A stretch of 64,000 nucleotides of DNA from Oenococcus kitaharae DSM 17330 (GTDB lineage: Bacteria; Bacillota; Bacilli; Lactobacillales; Lactobacillaceae). The notes beneath the pieces were generated by a model. It made no database searches, was not told the DNA's origin, and was given only the letters and a program-made list of their open reading frames with translations. Position numbers and translations under genes: made by a program. Positions 9,701-17,901 of this stretch are shown here, piece after piece; the first letter of the stretch is position 1, and each line of letters begins with the position of its first letter. The stretch lies in the NCBI RefSeq assembly GCF_000241055.1, contig NZ_CM001398.1, forward strand, positions 1,125,119-1,189,118, in the 5' to 3' direction.

Positions 9701-9800
9701 TAGAGGTACCCGCCTCTCGCCTCATGTGGAACACCATGTTGGCAAATCATTCTTTTGAGGCGGGTTCTGCATGTTTGCATGACTCGCTTTTTCTAACTAA
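9701..9800 (+). promoter_or_regulatory. infC-rpmI-rplT leader with attenuator (L20-leader-like)
   Basis: CCCGCCTC (9709-9716) is exactly complementary to GAGGCGGG (9757-9764). The latter overlaps the 5' arm of the terminator hairpin at 9760-9792. The two pairings are mutually exclusive, the arrangement of the B. subtilis infC-operon leader, where L20 binding promotes termination. Control by L20 here is inference from that family. Confidence 0.65.
9760..9792 (+). terminator. Attenuator terminator in the infC leader
   Basis: An 11-bp stem with two G-U pairs and one mismatch (GCGGGTTCTGC with GCATGACTCGC), followed by five T. It lies between the operon promoter and the infC ribosome-binding site. 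Confidence 0.65.
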
Positions 9801-9818
9801 AAATGGAGGATTTTTCTT

Positions 9819-10418
9819 ATAGCACGACCACAGCAACGGCCCAAGCGCCAAATAGATCTTGTCAATGAAAACATTCACTTTCACGAAGTGATGTTAATTG
9901 ATGGGGGATCACAAAAGGTTATGAGTACTCGCGATGCTCAAAAAATCGCTAGTCAAAGGAATCTTGACTTAGTCATTGTTCAAGCGAAGGCACAACCGCC
10001 TGTCGCGAGAATTATGGATTGGGGCAAGGTTAAATTTGAACAGCAGAAGAAGCTTCGTGAGAACAAAAAGAAGCAGGTTATTGTTCAAACCAAAGAAGTT
10101 CGTCTGAGCCCGGTTATCGGAGAAGGCGATTTCGAGACTCGGCAGAAGGCAGCAACGAAGTTTTTGAGTGCTGGCAATAAGGTTAAATTGAATTTACGTT
10201 TTCGTGGACGAATGATGACACACCAAGATGTTGGCCGTAAAGTGCTGCTTAAAATGGCAGACCAGCTCAAAGACTTGGCTAATATTGACCAAATGCCCCA
10301 GTTATTGGGCAGACAAATGTCGCTTCTGCTTTCACCGAAGCCTGAGGTTATTAAGAAAGTACAATCCGAAAAGAAAAGCAAGATAAAGGAGAATCAAGAT
10401 GCCAAAGATGAAGACTAG
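9819..10418 (+). CDS. infC: Translation initiation factor IF-3, probable AUA start codon
   Basis: A 199-aa IF-3 that binds the 30S subunit and proofreads the initiator tRNA-start codon pairing. Reading from ATA at 9819 gives [18 protein letters not shown], the expected IF-3 N-terminus, then [29 protein letters not shown] and [16 protein letters not shown] at 9805-9810 is ideally spaced from 9819. No ATG, GTG or TTG lies in frame before GTG 9888, which would remove conserved sequence. infC is known for rare start codons (AUU in E. coli and Bacillus) used in autoregulation; AUA is rarer. Its end overlaps rpmI. Confidence 0.9.
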   Translation: MARPQQRPKRQIDLVNENIHFHEVMLIDGGSQKVMSTRDAQKIASQRNLDLVIVQAKAQPPVARIMDWGKVKFEQQKKLRENKKKQVIVQTKEVRLSPVIGEGDFETRQKAATKFLSAGNKVKLNLRFRGRMMTHQDVGRKVLLKMADQLKDLANIDQMPQLLGRQMSLLLSPKPEVIKKVQSEKKSKIKENQDAKDED

Positions 10419-10596
10419 TCGCGCTTCAGCAAAGCGTTTTAAGAAAACTGCGTCAGGTGGTTTTAAAAGTGGACAAGCTTTTACTTCTCACCGTTTTCAC
10501 GGTAAGACTAAGAAACAGCGTCGCCAATTGCGTGGCACTGCCATGATGAACAGAATTAACGTTAAGCGTTATGCAAAAGTTTTAAGTAACCTATAA
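10399..10596 (+). CDS. rpmI: 50S ribosomal protein L35
   Basis: A 65-aa very basic ribosomal protein. [20 protein letters not shown] and [19 protein letters not shown] are diagnostic. It overlaps the end of infC by 20 nt, and its ribosome-binding site AAGGAGAATC lies within infC, indicating coupling in the standard infC-rpmI-rplT order. Confidence 0.96.
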   Translation: MPKMKTSRASAKRFKKTASGGFKSGQAFTSHRFHGKTKKQRRQLRGTAMMNRINVKRYAKVLSNL

Positions 10597-10618
10597 TTTT
10601 TGGTCAAGGAGATAAACT

Positions 10619-11209
10619 ATGCGAGTTAAAGGAACAAATGTTACGCGTATTCGTCGTAAAAAAATGATCAAGTTGGCCAAAGGCTATCGTGGTCAGCGTC
10701 ATATTAATTTTAAAGTTGCCAAACAACAGGTTTGGAAGTCTTATCTGTATTCTTATCGTGATCGCAAGAACGTTAAACGTGATTATCGTAAGATCTGGAT
10801 TGCACGTATCAATGCGGCCAGCCGGATGAATGGTATCTCATATTCTCAGTTAATGCACGGCTTGAAATTGGCTGGTATTGATTTGAACCGTAAGATGCTT
10901 GCTGAATTAGCTGTTACTGATTTTGCTACTTTCTCGAAACTAGCTGATGCAGCTAAAAAGCAGGTAACAGCGCCAATACGTAAAGCTGCCACTTTAGCTG
11001 TTGACATCAAGGTTGAAAGAATTGAAAACGGTGGAGCAAAGCCTGTCGTTCTTGAACCTGGCAAGAAAGTTGAAGAAGCAGAAGTAGCCACACTTGTTAA
11101 GCCTACGGCAAAATCAACAGTAGCTGATATTAAAGCTTTTCTCGATGCAAGTAATATTAAATACCCAGCATCAGCAAAGAAAGCCGACTTATTAGCTTTA
11201 GTTAAGTAA
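10619..11209 (+). CDS. rplT: 50S ribosomal protein L20 with a C-terminal HeH/SAP-like extension
   Basis: A 196-aa protein. Residues 1-118 are a normal L20 ([53 protein letters not shown]). L20 is usually about 118 aa. Here a linker (119-165) and a final helix-extension-helix unit (166-196; [18 protein letters not shown] then [11 protein letters not shown]) follow in frame. The last part resembles HeH/LEM or SAP domains, which bind nucleic acids. It has an AAGGAGA ribosome-binding site, and a strong terminator after the stop shows that the extension is the true 3' end. Confidence 0.95.
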   Translation: MRVKGTNVTRIRRKKMIKLAKGYRGQRHINFKVAKQQVWKSYLYSYRDRKNVKRDYRKIWIARINAASRMNGISYSQLMHGLKLAGIDLNRKMLAELAVTDFATFSKLADAAKKQVTAPIRKAATLAVDIKVERIENGGAKPVVLEPGKKVEEAEVATLVKPTAKSTVADIKAFLDASNIKYPASAKKADLLALVK

Positions 11210-11227
11210 GCTAAGCTTACATAAATT

Positions 11228-11260
11228 AAAAGCCCGATCTCATTATGAGATCGGGCTTTT
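11228..11260. terminator. Strong bidirectional terminator after rplT
   Basis: A perfect 15-bp stem AAAAGCCCGATCTCA with a TTA loop and its complement ending TTTT. It serves the infC operon and the convergent prsA gene. Confidence 0.92.
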
Positions 11261-11280
11261 AATATAGTTTCATCAACTTA

Positions 11281-12297
11281 TTATTTTTTACTAGATGAAG
11301 TACTAGAACTTTCAGAAGATGAGCTGGAAGAGGTTGATGAGCTGTTTTTCGAAGACGAACCGCTTGGAGCCGGCAAACTGCTAGATGAACTGCTATTGCT
11401 AGATGTATTAACCAGATATTGCTGTATGGCATTTTGCAATGCTGGATATTGCCTTCCCTTGAATTGAACATCGTTTCTGTTTAAGACACGGCTGATAACT
11501 CGCTGTACTTTTTGAGTGTTGTTGCTGTTGTTAACCCAACTATTAATCAGTGAATTAGTCAGAATAGTGCGATAGCTGTTTAAAGACTGTTTTTTTGCTT
11601 TTGAGTTCAAACGGATAATCGCATATTCGGAGCCAGTCTGGACTGCACTAGTCGTATAGGTACCGACTTTAAGTTTTGCAGAAGCGCTGACAATTGCAGG
11701 AGCAAGTGCCGTCGAAGTTGAATCAAAGCTTGGCATTCTGCCACCCTTGGATGCGGTAGCGGTGTTAGTCGAATGGCTTTTGGCCTGTGAAGCAAAGCTG
11801 TGACCTGCTTTTAAGTTTTTCAGGACCGTATCGGCATCTTTGCTATTGGCTACTGTGATGATAGAGACGTTCATTCTTGGCGTGTAATTCTTATAAGCTT
11901 TCTGGAGCTGTGAAGCGCTGATTTTATGGTAATTTTTGGCAGCTTCAACCAGCAGCAGTTGAGTACGAATTTGTCCTCTGAATTGGCTGGCTGTAGTTCC
12001 TTGTTGTGACAGGAAAGCGGACCAGGAACTTCCATATTGGGCTCTCTGTTCTTGATAGGCCCGGTTGACTTCTGTGCTGGAGACTGAGTTCCCATAGAGA
12101 TGCTCCAGCGAATTGTTGATGACCATACCGACAAAGGTCTGCTGGCCAGTCGGTGTCGCAGTTACAGATGACATATATTGAGCTTCTGTCACTGCACCGC
12201 CTCGAGAGGTGACCAGGACTTTTGAAGTATTTAAAGTAAGATAGGCAACGCCGGCTAAAAATAAAAGCACGACAGCTGTCCAAACAAATTTACGCAT
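11281..12297 (-). CDS. prsA: PrsA-like extracytoplasmic peptidyl-prolyl isomerase, no lipobox
   Basis: A 338-aa post-translocation foldase. The N-terminal helix (residues 4-22) ends LFLAGVAYL. A lipoprotein would need Cys after LAG, but Val is present and there is no Cys nearby, so the protein is probably held by an uncleaved membrane anchor. The parvulin domain (about 140-235) has MNVSIITVAN, AKSHSTNTATASKGG and VGTYTTSAVQT. The last ~45 residues are a Ser-rich low-complexity tail. GGGGGAA precedes the ATG. Confidence 0.85.
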   Translation of the reverse strand: MRKFVWTAVVLLFLAGVAYLTLNTSKVLVTSRGGAVTEAQYMSSVTATPTGQQTFVGMVINNSLEHLYGNSVSSTEVNRAYQEQRAQYGSSWSAFLSQQGTTASQFRGQIRTQLLLVEAAKNYHKISASQLQKAYKNYTPRMNVSIITVANSKDADTVLKNLKAGHSFASQAKSHSTNTATASKGGRMPSFDSTSTALAPAIVSASAKLKVGTYTTSAVQTGSEYAIIRLNSKAKKQSLNSYRTILTNSLINSWVNNSNNTQKVQRVISRVLNRNDVQFKGRQYPALQNAIQQYLVNTSSNSSSSSSLPAPSGSSSKNSSSTSSSSSSESSSTSSSKK

Positions 12298-12355
12298 AAT
12301 TCCCCCGTTAATTTATAACCCTTTAATTCTAACGGAACTTAGCATGTAACTCAAA

Positions 12356-12622
12356 TCATTTTTTGTGAAACGGGTATTTGACAGTTGATAGCTCGTCCTG
12401 CAAACTTTGCTGGTCTTTTGTCAACTGAGATTGCAGCTGTGTCATTTTATCTTGCGTCTGTTCTAGTTCGTCTGACATGTCTTGGATATTTTGTTTCTGC
12501 TCAGGCATGATCTTGATCAGCATTTTGACGGCAGAAACAGCTTTTTTTATAACATCAAATTCTGATTTCATGCTGGCTGAAAAGGTATCAAGCAAGTCTT
12601 TTAAGAAGTGTTTGTTTTTCAT
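12356..12622 (-). CDS. Small coiled-coil protein downstream of the HIT gene
   Basis: An 88-aa hypothetical protein. Residues 40-80 (MPEQKQNIQDMSDELEQTQD and what follows) have strong coiled-coil character. The N-terminus (FLKDLLDTFSASMKSEFD) is amphipathic. It starts 7 nt after the HIT stop with no Shine-Dalgarno, suggesting coupling. It resembles the small YtxH-type proteins often paired with HIT genes in Lactobacillales, but no membrane segment is present. Function unknown. Confidence 0.65.
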   Translation of the reverse strand: MKNKHFLKDLLDTFSASMKSEFDVIKKAVSAVKMLIKIMPEQKQNIQDMSDELEQTQDKMTQLQSQLTKDQQSLQDELSTVKYPFHKK

Positions 12623-12629
12623 AGGCTAG

Positions 12630-13052
12630 TCATTTGAATTGGGCGCGAATAGCGTCTGCAATTTCCTGATATTTTTTATCGTTGTAATCACCGGAATTAT
12701 CAACTTCTTTTGGCCGGTTCAAACCGTCCCCTTCAAAACGCGGAATTAAGTGCCAATGGGAATGTGGTACCGATTGACCAGCAATGGCGCCGTTATTTGA
12801 AAGGATATTCATGCCAATAATTTTTGGATTGGCTGCCTTGATGGCACGCGCAATCTTCGGCAGCTTGCCGAGAACTTTGGCCGCCAATTCGTCATCGTAA
12901 TCAAAAATGTTGTCAACGTGCTTTTTAGGCACGACCAAAGTATGACCTGGTGTCGATTGCGCTAGATCCAAAAAAGCTAAAACATCCTCATCTTCATATA
13001 CTTTATAGCTGGGAATTTCACCAGCAATGATTTTATCAAATACATCTGTCAT
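12630..13052 (-). CDS. HIT-family nucleotide-binding hydrolase
   Basis: A 140-aa histidine-triad protein (Hit/HinT type) that hydrolyses nucleotide phosphoramidates or dinucleotides. CDVFDKI-type start (MTDVFDKIIAGEIPSYKVYED), PGHTLVVPKKHV, and the active-site triad SHWHLIPR preceded by PH. Cytoplasmic. It sits divergent from ecsAB, a conserved hit-ecs arrangement in Firmicutes. TATAAT ends 6 nt before the ATG, so the mRNA may be leaderless. Confidence 0.9.
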   Translation of the reverse strand: MTDVFDKIIAGEIPSYKVYEDEDVLAFLDLAQSTPGHTLVVPKKHVDNIFDYDDELAAKVLGKLPKIARAIKAANPKIIGMNILSNNGAIAGQSVPHSHWHLIPRFEGDGLNRPKEVDNSGDYNDKKYQEIADAIRAQFK

Positions 13053-13058
13053 GCCTAT

Positions 13059-13064
13059 ATTATA
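13059..13064 (-). promoter_or_regulatory. -10 box of the HIT gene, 6 nt from the start codon
   Basis: A consensus TATAAT on the minus strand with only ATAGGC between it and the ATG at 13052. Confidence 0.55.
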
Positions 13065-13070
13065 TCGGTC

Positions 13071-13079
13071 TGTTAGAAT
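13071..13079 (+). promoter_or_regulatory. Extended -10 promoter of ecsAB
   Basis: TGTTAGAAT fits TGnTAnnAT. It ends 14 nt before the ecsA ATG, giving a leader of only about 7 nt without a Shine-Dalgarno. Confidence 0.5.
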
Positions 13080-13093
13080 TTAATCGAATAACT

Positions 13094-13825
13094 ATGACAT
13101 TAGAAGTTTCCCATTTGACCGGTGGTTATGGTCAAACAAATACAATTGAAGATATTTCTTTCACGGTGGCATCTGGTACTCTGACGGCCTTAATTGGTTT
13201 GAATGGGTCTGGCAAGACGACGACGATCAATCATCTGATTGGTATTATGCAGCCCAAGGCGGGCCAAATTATTTTTGATGGTATTGATAGTCAAAAAGAA
13301 CCCGTTCGCTATCAATCTGCTTTGTCCTATATTCCGGAATTACCGGTGGTCTATGAAGACCTGACACTCAACGAACACGTCCAAACAACAATTTCAGCCT
13401 ATCATCTCGATGAGAAAAAAGCCGAAAGCGACGCCCAGCGTCTATTCAAGATTTTTCGCCTGGAGGATAAAGGGAACTGGTTTCCGATTGATTTTTCAAA
13501 GGGAATGCGCCAGAAAGTTATGATCGTGATGGCACTTTTGGCCGATACGCCGCTGCTGGTCATTGACGAACCTTTCATTGGCCTGGATCCATTGGCTGTT
13601 GCTGATTTGATTGATCTGCTAAAAGAAAAAAAAGCCGCTGGTAGCACAATCCTCATGAGCACACATGTTATCGCCGGTGCTGAAGAGTTTGTGGATCAAT
13701 TTTTGTTATTGGATCAAGGGAAAATTCATATTCGTGGTCATTTGAAGGATATTTTTCAGGCCTTTCCCAAACAGAAGACAATCGACGGCGTTTACTATCA
13801 GTTAGCCAAAGAGGCTGAAAAATGA
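13094..13825 (+). CDS. ecsA: ABC transporter ATPase EcsA
   Basis: A 243-aa ATP-binding subunit of the Ecs transporter, linked in Firmicutes to exoprotein secretion, protein processing and competence. Walker A GLNGSGKTT, signature FSKGMRQKV, Walker B LLVIDEPFIGLDPLA and the H-loop STHVIAGAE are present. It overlaps ecsB by 4 nt (ATGA) and so is coupled. Confidence 0.92.
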   Translation: MTLEVSHLTGGYGQTNTIEDISFTVASGTLTALIGLNGSGKTTTINHLIGIMQPKAGQIIFDGIDSQKEPVRYQSALSYIPELPVVYEDLTLNEHVQTTISAYHLDEKKAESDAQRLFKIFRLEDKGNWFPIDFSKGMRQKVMIVMALLADTPLLVIDEPFIGLDPLAVADLIDLLKEKKAAGSTILMSTHVIAGAEEFVDQFLLLDQGKIHIRGHLKDIFQAFPKQKTIDGVYYQLAKEAEK

Positions 13826-14880
13826 CGCGATTATTCGCATCTCGCCAGCAAAGGTCTTTTCAGCGAAACATGCGTTATTTAAGCCGGGCTTTTAACGATC
13901 AGTTTATTGCGTTTTTATTTATTGCCTTGGTTTTTGGCGGTTACGAGTACCTGCATCATCTCTCAGCTATCGGGCATAGTTTTTTCACTTTGCCGGTGCT
14001 GCTAATAATTAGTCTGGTTAGTTTGTTTTTGGGACGATTGGCTACTTTTTTTCAGGAGGCAGATCGGATTTTTCTCATTTCTGATCTTCGTGAGATCAAG
14101 CAATATCTTAAAGCAGCTCTGATTCGGTCGATTTGTGTTTCAGTTGTGATTCAGCTGATGATTAGTGTAGTAATGCTGCCAGCACTTTTAACCATTTTAA
14201 ATGTTTGGGTAACCTGTTTATATGTTGCATTTTGGCTAGTTATCAAAATTTTTTTACTGCTTCTTAGTTATCGAAAAATTTGCTCTGACAGTAGAATTGC
14301 TTGGATTTACGCCATTGATTTAGAAAAACGACGTGTTAATCAGCTGAACCTTTTCTTGAACTTTTTCACCGATGTCAAAGAAATCAAACACGACAACCGG
14401 CCTAGCCGCCTGTGGGATTGGCTGATTAAACGTTTGCAGAAATTTAATCGGAGTTTTTACTGGATTTTATTTACCAGGTATTTTTTCCGCAGCCGCCAAT
14501 TAATTGGGCCTGTGTTTTTTGTCAGCCTTTTGGGAATTATGCTGACGCTTTTTCTGCCTTCACTTTTCTCAGCTGCCTGTGCCGGCCTGTTTATCTTATT
14601 TGCGCTAGCTTACCAGCTGAAAAGTGTTTTTCATCATTTTGACCACCATTTGATGGTCCTAAGTTATCAAACAGATCTTGAGGCTAAATTGGCCGATTTT
14701 CAGCTTCTTGCAGTCAAAATCTATTCACCGGTGGTTCTTTGTTTATCCCTGTCCTTGCTGCTGACACATCGAACAACTGCATCTGCGTATGCCATCTTTG
14801 CTTTTATCTTATTTGCATGGTTGATTATCAAGGGTTATCTGCCGCGTCTGGTAGGATTTAAATATGCGACTAAGAAGTAA
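13822..14880 (+). CDS. ecsB: ABC transporter permease EcsB
   Basis: A 352-aa multi-pass membrane protein, slightly shorter than typical EcsB. Hydrophobic segments lie near residues 30-55, 62-80, 105-150, 215-260 and 300-345. The N-terminal RQQRSFQRNMRYLSRAFND region and position after ecsA identify it. The transported substrate is unknown. Its 3' end overlaps trmB by 17 nt. Confidence 0.87.
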   Translation: MTRLFASRQQRSFQRNMRYLSRAFNDQFIAFLFIALVFGGYEYLHHLSAIGHSFFTLPVLLIISLVSLFLGRLATFFQEADRIFLISDLREIKQYLKAALIRSICVSVVIQLMISVVMLPALLTILNVWVTCLYVAFWLVIKIFLLLLSYRKICSDSRIAWIYAIDLEKRRVNQLNLFLNFFTDVKEIKHDNRPSRLWDWLIKRLQKFNRSFYWILFTRYFFRSRQLIGPVFFVSLLGIMLTLFLPSLFSAACAGLFILFALAYQLKSVFHHFDHHLMVLSYQTDLEAKLADFQLLAVKIYSPVVLCLSLSLLLTHRTTASAYAIFAFILFAWLIIKGYLPRLVGFKYATKK

Positions 14881-15529
14881 AAAATGGGCCAAGCCCTTTA
14901 TCAGCAGCCATCCGGAATTGGTCATCGAAAATGATCAGGCTGGGCAGTTAAGAGGGCGGTGGCAGGCACGCTTTAAAAATGATCATCCAATTTATCTGGA
15001 AATTGGATCGGGAAAAGGGCAATTTATTTTGGAAAACTCCCTGGCATATCCGAAAATCAATTTTATTGGTTTGGAACTCCAACCGACCGCTGTGGCGATT
15101 GCTGGCAAAAATGCTTTGGAAAAAGATCCAGAAATCACGAATCTCAAATTAATTTACGGTGATGGTGCCGATGTCAGCCATTATTTCGCCGATGGCGAAA
15201 TCGCGGGTATTTTCCTGAATCATAGCGATCCCTGGCCAAAGGCCAAACACGAAAAAAGGCGCTTGACGGCAGCGAATTTTCTGGCTTCTTACGCTCGAAT
15301 TTTGCGGTCCAAGGGTACTTTGGAATTTAAAACGGATAATTTCGGCTTGTTTCAATACTCTCTAAGCAGTTTCAAGGACGCCGGCCTGAATTGGTCAGCT
15401 GACGATATCAGCTATGATCTGCATCATGAATTAGCCAAACATCCCCACAATATCGAGAGCGAGTATGAACAAAAATTTGCTGAGATGCATCAGCCGGAAT
15501 ACTGGGTCAAAGCCTCCTTTCCGTCTTAA
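14864..15529 (+). CDS. trmB: tRNA (guanine-N7)-methyltransferase
   Basis: A 221-aa SAM-dependent enzyme that forms m7G46 in tRNA. It shows YLEIGSGKGQFI (SAM motif), NFIGLELQ, and the family signature NHSDPWPKAKHEKRRLTA; the Asn-Phe-Ser-Asp of many homologues is NHSD here. The ecsAB-trmB order is conserved in lactic acid bacteria. It starts inside ecsB and its stop directly abuts that of the convergent gene at 15530. Confidence 0.93.
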   Translation: MRLRSKKWAKPFISSHPELVIENDQAGQLRGRWQARFKNDHPIYLEIGSGKGQFILENSLAYPKINFIGLELQPTAVAIAGKNALEKDPEITNLKLIYGDGADVSHYFADGEIAGIFLNHSDPWPKAKHEKRRLTAANFLASYARILRSKGTLEFKTDNFGLFQYSLSSFKDAGLNWSADDISYDLHHELAKHPHNIESEYEQKFAEMHQPEYWVKASFPS

Positions 15530-15853
15530 TTAATCTTTTGCATTTTTAACGAAAAGAATTTCACTTGTATCGGCGTTAGCAATAAAGTCGATTTTTTTTG
15601 TTTCCCCAGCATCGCTTGTAATCCAAGCACCGCCCATATAGACAGCTTTGACATCATAATCATCACTGCCGGTGCGCTGGCCGTTTATCCAAGCATGCGA
15701 GACTGTTCCTTGTGCCGATAGCGATTGTTTAACCTGATCCAGAACCTGATCAGCATTGTTATTTTTAATTTTCTTAGCTAGGAGCCAGGAAAGCCCGCCA
15801 GCGAGGGCAAAACCAATTCCGGCCGCAATTAAGTTGTTGTGATTTTTACTCAT
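15530..15853 (-). CDS. Small membrane-anchored hypothetical protein
   Basis: A 107-aa protein with one N-terminal membrane helix (residues 8-25, ending at a WLLAKK boundary) and a small soluble domain (VSHAWINGQRTGSDDYDVKA). The soluble part looks like a PepSY-type fold, probably extracytoplasmic. Found near trmB/ytpR in related bacteria; function unknown. A consensus TATAAT ends 7 nt before the ATG with no Shine-Dalgarno. Confidence 0.7.
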   Translation of the reverse strand: MSKNHNNLIAAGIGFALAGGLSWLLAKKIKNNNADQVLDQVKQSLSAQGTVSHAWINGQRTGSDDYDVKAVYMGGAWITSDAGETKKIDFIANADTSEILFVKNAKD

Positions 15854-15860
15854 GCCAATA

Positions 15861-15866
15861 ATTATA
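15861..15866 (-). promoter_or_regulatory. -10 box 7 nt from the start of the small membrane protein gene
   Basis: TATAAT on the minus strand with 7 nt to the ATG at 15853. The -35 region is an A-rich tract without a good match. Confidence 0.5.
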
Positions 15867-15880
15867 TGGTTTTTTTGTTT

Positions 15881-15886
15881 TAAGAT
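15881..15886 (+). promoter_or_regulatory. -10-like box 6 nt from the ytpR start
   Basis: TAAGAT then ATAAAT directly before the ATG at 15893. There is no Shine-Dalgarno. Confidence 0.4.
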
Positions 15887-15892
15887 ATAAAT

Positions 15893-16501
15893 ATGCTCGT
15901 TGCGGACTATAATTCGGGGACTCTGATCGTTTTTCTGGCAGCAGAAAAACCCGATTCAGTTGTCGAAACAAAAGACAATATCATACGAATTTCAAAAGAA
16001 GGAAAGACACTGGCCTATCATTTTACTGATCTATCATTTCCTAAATCAGGGCCTGTCACGCTAGATTCCGACACAATTAAAAAACTTAATCAAAAGTTAA
16101 CTGATGCTGGATTTGAGGCAGAACTATCTCCTGATTTGCAGCCGAAGTTTGTGATTGGATTGGTTCAGTCGATTGAAAAACATCCAAATTCCGATCATTT
16201 GGCGATTGCTCAAGTGGCTATTTCCAAGGATAAAAGCATTCAAATCGTCTCTGGCAGCCCGAATCTGCGCACAGATGTTAAGACGGTTGTCTGCCTACCG
16301 GGTGCCATTCTGCCATCCGGTAAGATTATCTGGCCGGGTCAGTTGCGTTCTGTCGATTCTCAGGCTATGATGGCCGCACCAAGAGAATTAGGCCTGAAAA
16401 ACGCCCCAGACCGCCCGGGGATGATTATTTTGCCGGACGACTTTGGTGACGTTGGCGATCCTTTGGATTTTAATAGAGCAAATGAATTGGAGTTTGATTA
16501 G
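15893..16501 (+). CDS. ytpR: YtpR-family tRNA-binding domain protein
   Basis: A 202-aa protein with an N-terminal DUF4479-like part (1-90) and a C-terminal EMAP/PheRS-beta-type OB fold (about 92-195): VIGLVQSIEKHPNSDHLAIAQV, QIVSGSPNLR, and LRSVDSQAMMAAPRELGL. It binds tRNA non-catalytically; its role is unknown. It is followed after 6 nt by murC, an adjacency common in Lactobacillales. Confidence 0.88.
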   Translation: MLVADYNSGTLIVFLAAEKPDSVVETKDNIIRISKEGKTLAYHFTDLSFPKSGPVTLDSDTIKKLNQKLTDAGFEAELSPDLQPKFVIGLVQSIEKHPNSDHLAIAQVAISKDKSIQIVSGSPNLRTDVKTVVCLPGAILPSGKIIWPGQLRSVDSQAMMAAPRELGLKNAPDRPGMIILPDDFGDVGDPLDFNRANELEFD

Positions 16502-16507
16502 GCAATC

Positions 16508-17833
16508 ATGACAACATATTATTTTATCGGAATTAAAGGAACTGGTATGGCCAGCCTGGCATTGATTCTGCATGACCAGGGCAATACAGTACTAGGTTCG
16601 GATATCGACAAAGAAACTTTCACGCAGTTTCCACTCCTCAAAGCTGGGATTCGGATTACTGCTTTTGACCCGGCTCTCATTCAGGCCGATTATACCGTCG
16701 TTAAAGGCAATGCTTTTCCCGATAACCATCCACAGGTTTTAGCTGCTAAAGCACTTGGGGCGCGTTTGCTAACCTATCCAGAGGCTGTTGAAGAAGTCAT
16801 TTCCCGTCACTTTTCGATTGCTGTTGCTGGTGCTCACGGCAAGACAAGCACGACCAGCCTTTTAGCACACATTCTTTCCGGCCGGCCGGAAGGCGTCAGT
16901 TATTTGATTGGGGATGGTGTTGGCAAAGGTATTGCTGACTCTAAATATTTTGTCGTCGAAGCCGATGAGTATGAACGTCACTTTCAGCCCTATACGCCGA
17001 ATGTTGCGATCATCACGAATATCGATTGGGATCACCCGGATTATTACGAGAACTTAGATGATGTTGAAAAAGCTTTTTCGGAGTTCTCTGATCATGTAAG
17101 TCAGACTATTTTTGCCTATGGTGAAGATCCTCAAGTTCGCCGCCTTCAGCCTAAAAGAGCCAAAATGCTTTATTACGGCCTAGAACAACACGATGATATC
17201 TATGCTGATGATGTAGTAGAAAAACCTGAAGGAAGCTATTTTACTGTCTTTAATCAGGGAAAAGAACTTGGTCGCTTCTTTACGACGATTGAAGGGCAGC
17301 ACGGCATCTTGGACAGCCTGGCTGCGATTGCTGTGGCCGACAGCCTGGGCTTGACTGTTGAAGAAATCCAAGACAAAGTCGCTTCTTATACAGGTGCCAA
17401 ACGCCGCTTTGCTATAAGCCAAGTTGCCGATTTGACTATTGTCGATGATTACGCCCACCATCCTAACGAGATTAGAGCAACAATCGATGCGGCGCGTCAG
17501 AAATTTCCAGACAAACGGCTTGTTGCCGTCTTCCAGCCACATACTTACACACGTGTGAAAGCTTTTAAATCTGAATATATCAGTGTGCTTAGAGCCGTCG
17601 ATAAAGTCTACATCACGCCGATCTTTGGGTCTCTTAGGGAAAAAGCAGGACAGGCTAAAAGTGAAGATATTTTAGAAAAATTGCCTAATGCAGCGACAAT
17701 TTTGACTGAAAAGAATGCTTTCCATGAGTTGAGTGCCGAACATGGTGCTGTTTTGCTGTTTATGGGGGCTGGTGATATTGAAAAGTATGAGGACGCTTTA
17801 ACGCAGGGCTATCAAAAGATTCAAGAAAAATAA
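16508..17833 (+). CDS. murC: UDP-N-acetylmuramate--L-alanine ligase
   Basis: A 441-aa cytoplasmic Mur ligase that adds L-Ala to UDP-MurNAc. [16 protein letters not shown] is the N-terminal UDP-binding loop, [13 protein letters not shown] the ATP site, [10 protein letters not shown] and [10 protein letters not shown] the metal/catalytic region, and [23 protein letters not shown] the C-terminal domain. Length is normal. It is cotranscribed with ytpR. Confidence 0.96.
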   Translation: MTTYYFIGIKGTGMASLALILHDQGNTVLGSDIDKETFTQFPLLKAGIRITAFDPALIQADYTVVKGNAFPDNHPQVLAAKALGARLLTYPEAVEEVISRHFSIAVAGAHGKTSTTSLLAHILSGRPEGVSYLIGDGVGKGIADSKYFVVEADEYERHFQPYTPNVAIITNIDWDHPDYYENLDDVEKAFSEFSDHVSQTIFAYGEDPQVRRLQPKRAKMLYYGLEQHDDIYADDVVEKPEGSYFTVFNQGKELGRFFTTIEGQHGILDSLAAIAVADSLGLTVEEIQDKVASYTGAKRRFAISQVADLTIVDDYAHHPNEIRATIDAARQKFPDKRLVAVFQPHTYTRVKAFKSEYISVLRAVDKVYITPIFGSLREKAGQAKSEDILEKLPNAATILTEKNAFHELSAEHGAVLLFMGAGDIEKYEDALTQGYQKIQEK

Positions 17834-17901
17834 AAAAGGTCAGTAATAGTCAGACAAAATTTTTGAGATCCTGTTATAATTAATTTCAAAAGGAGGTTAG
17901 A

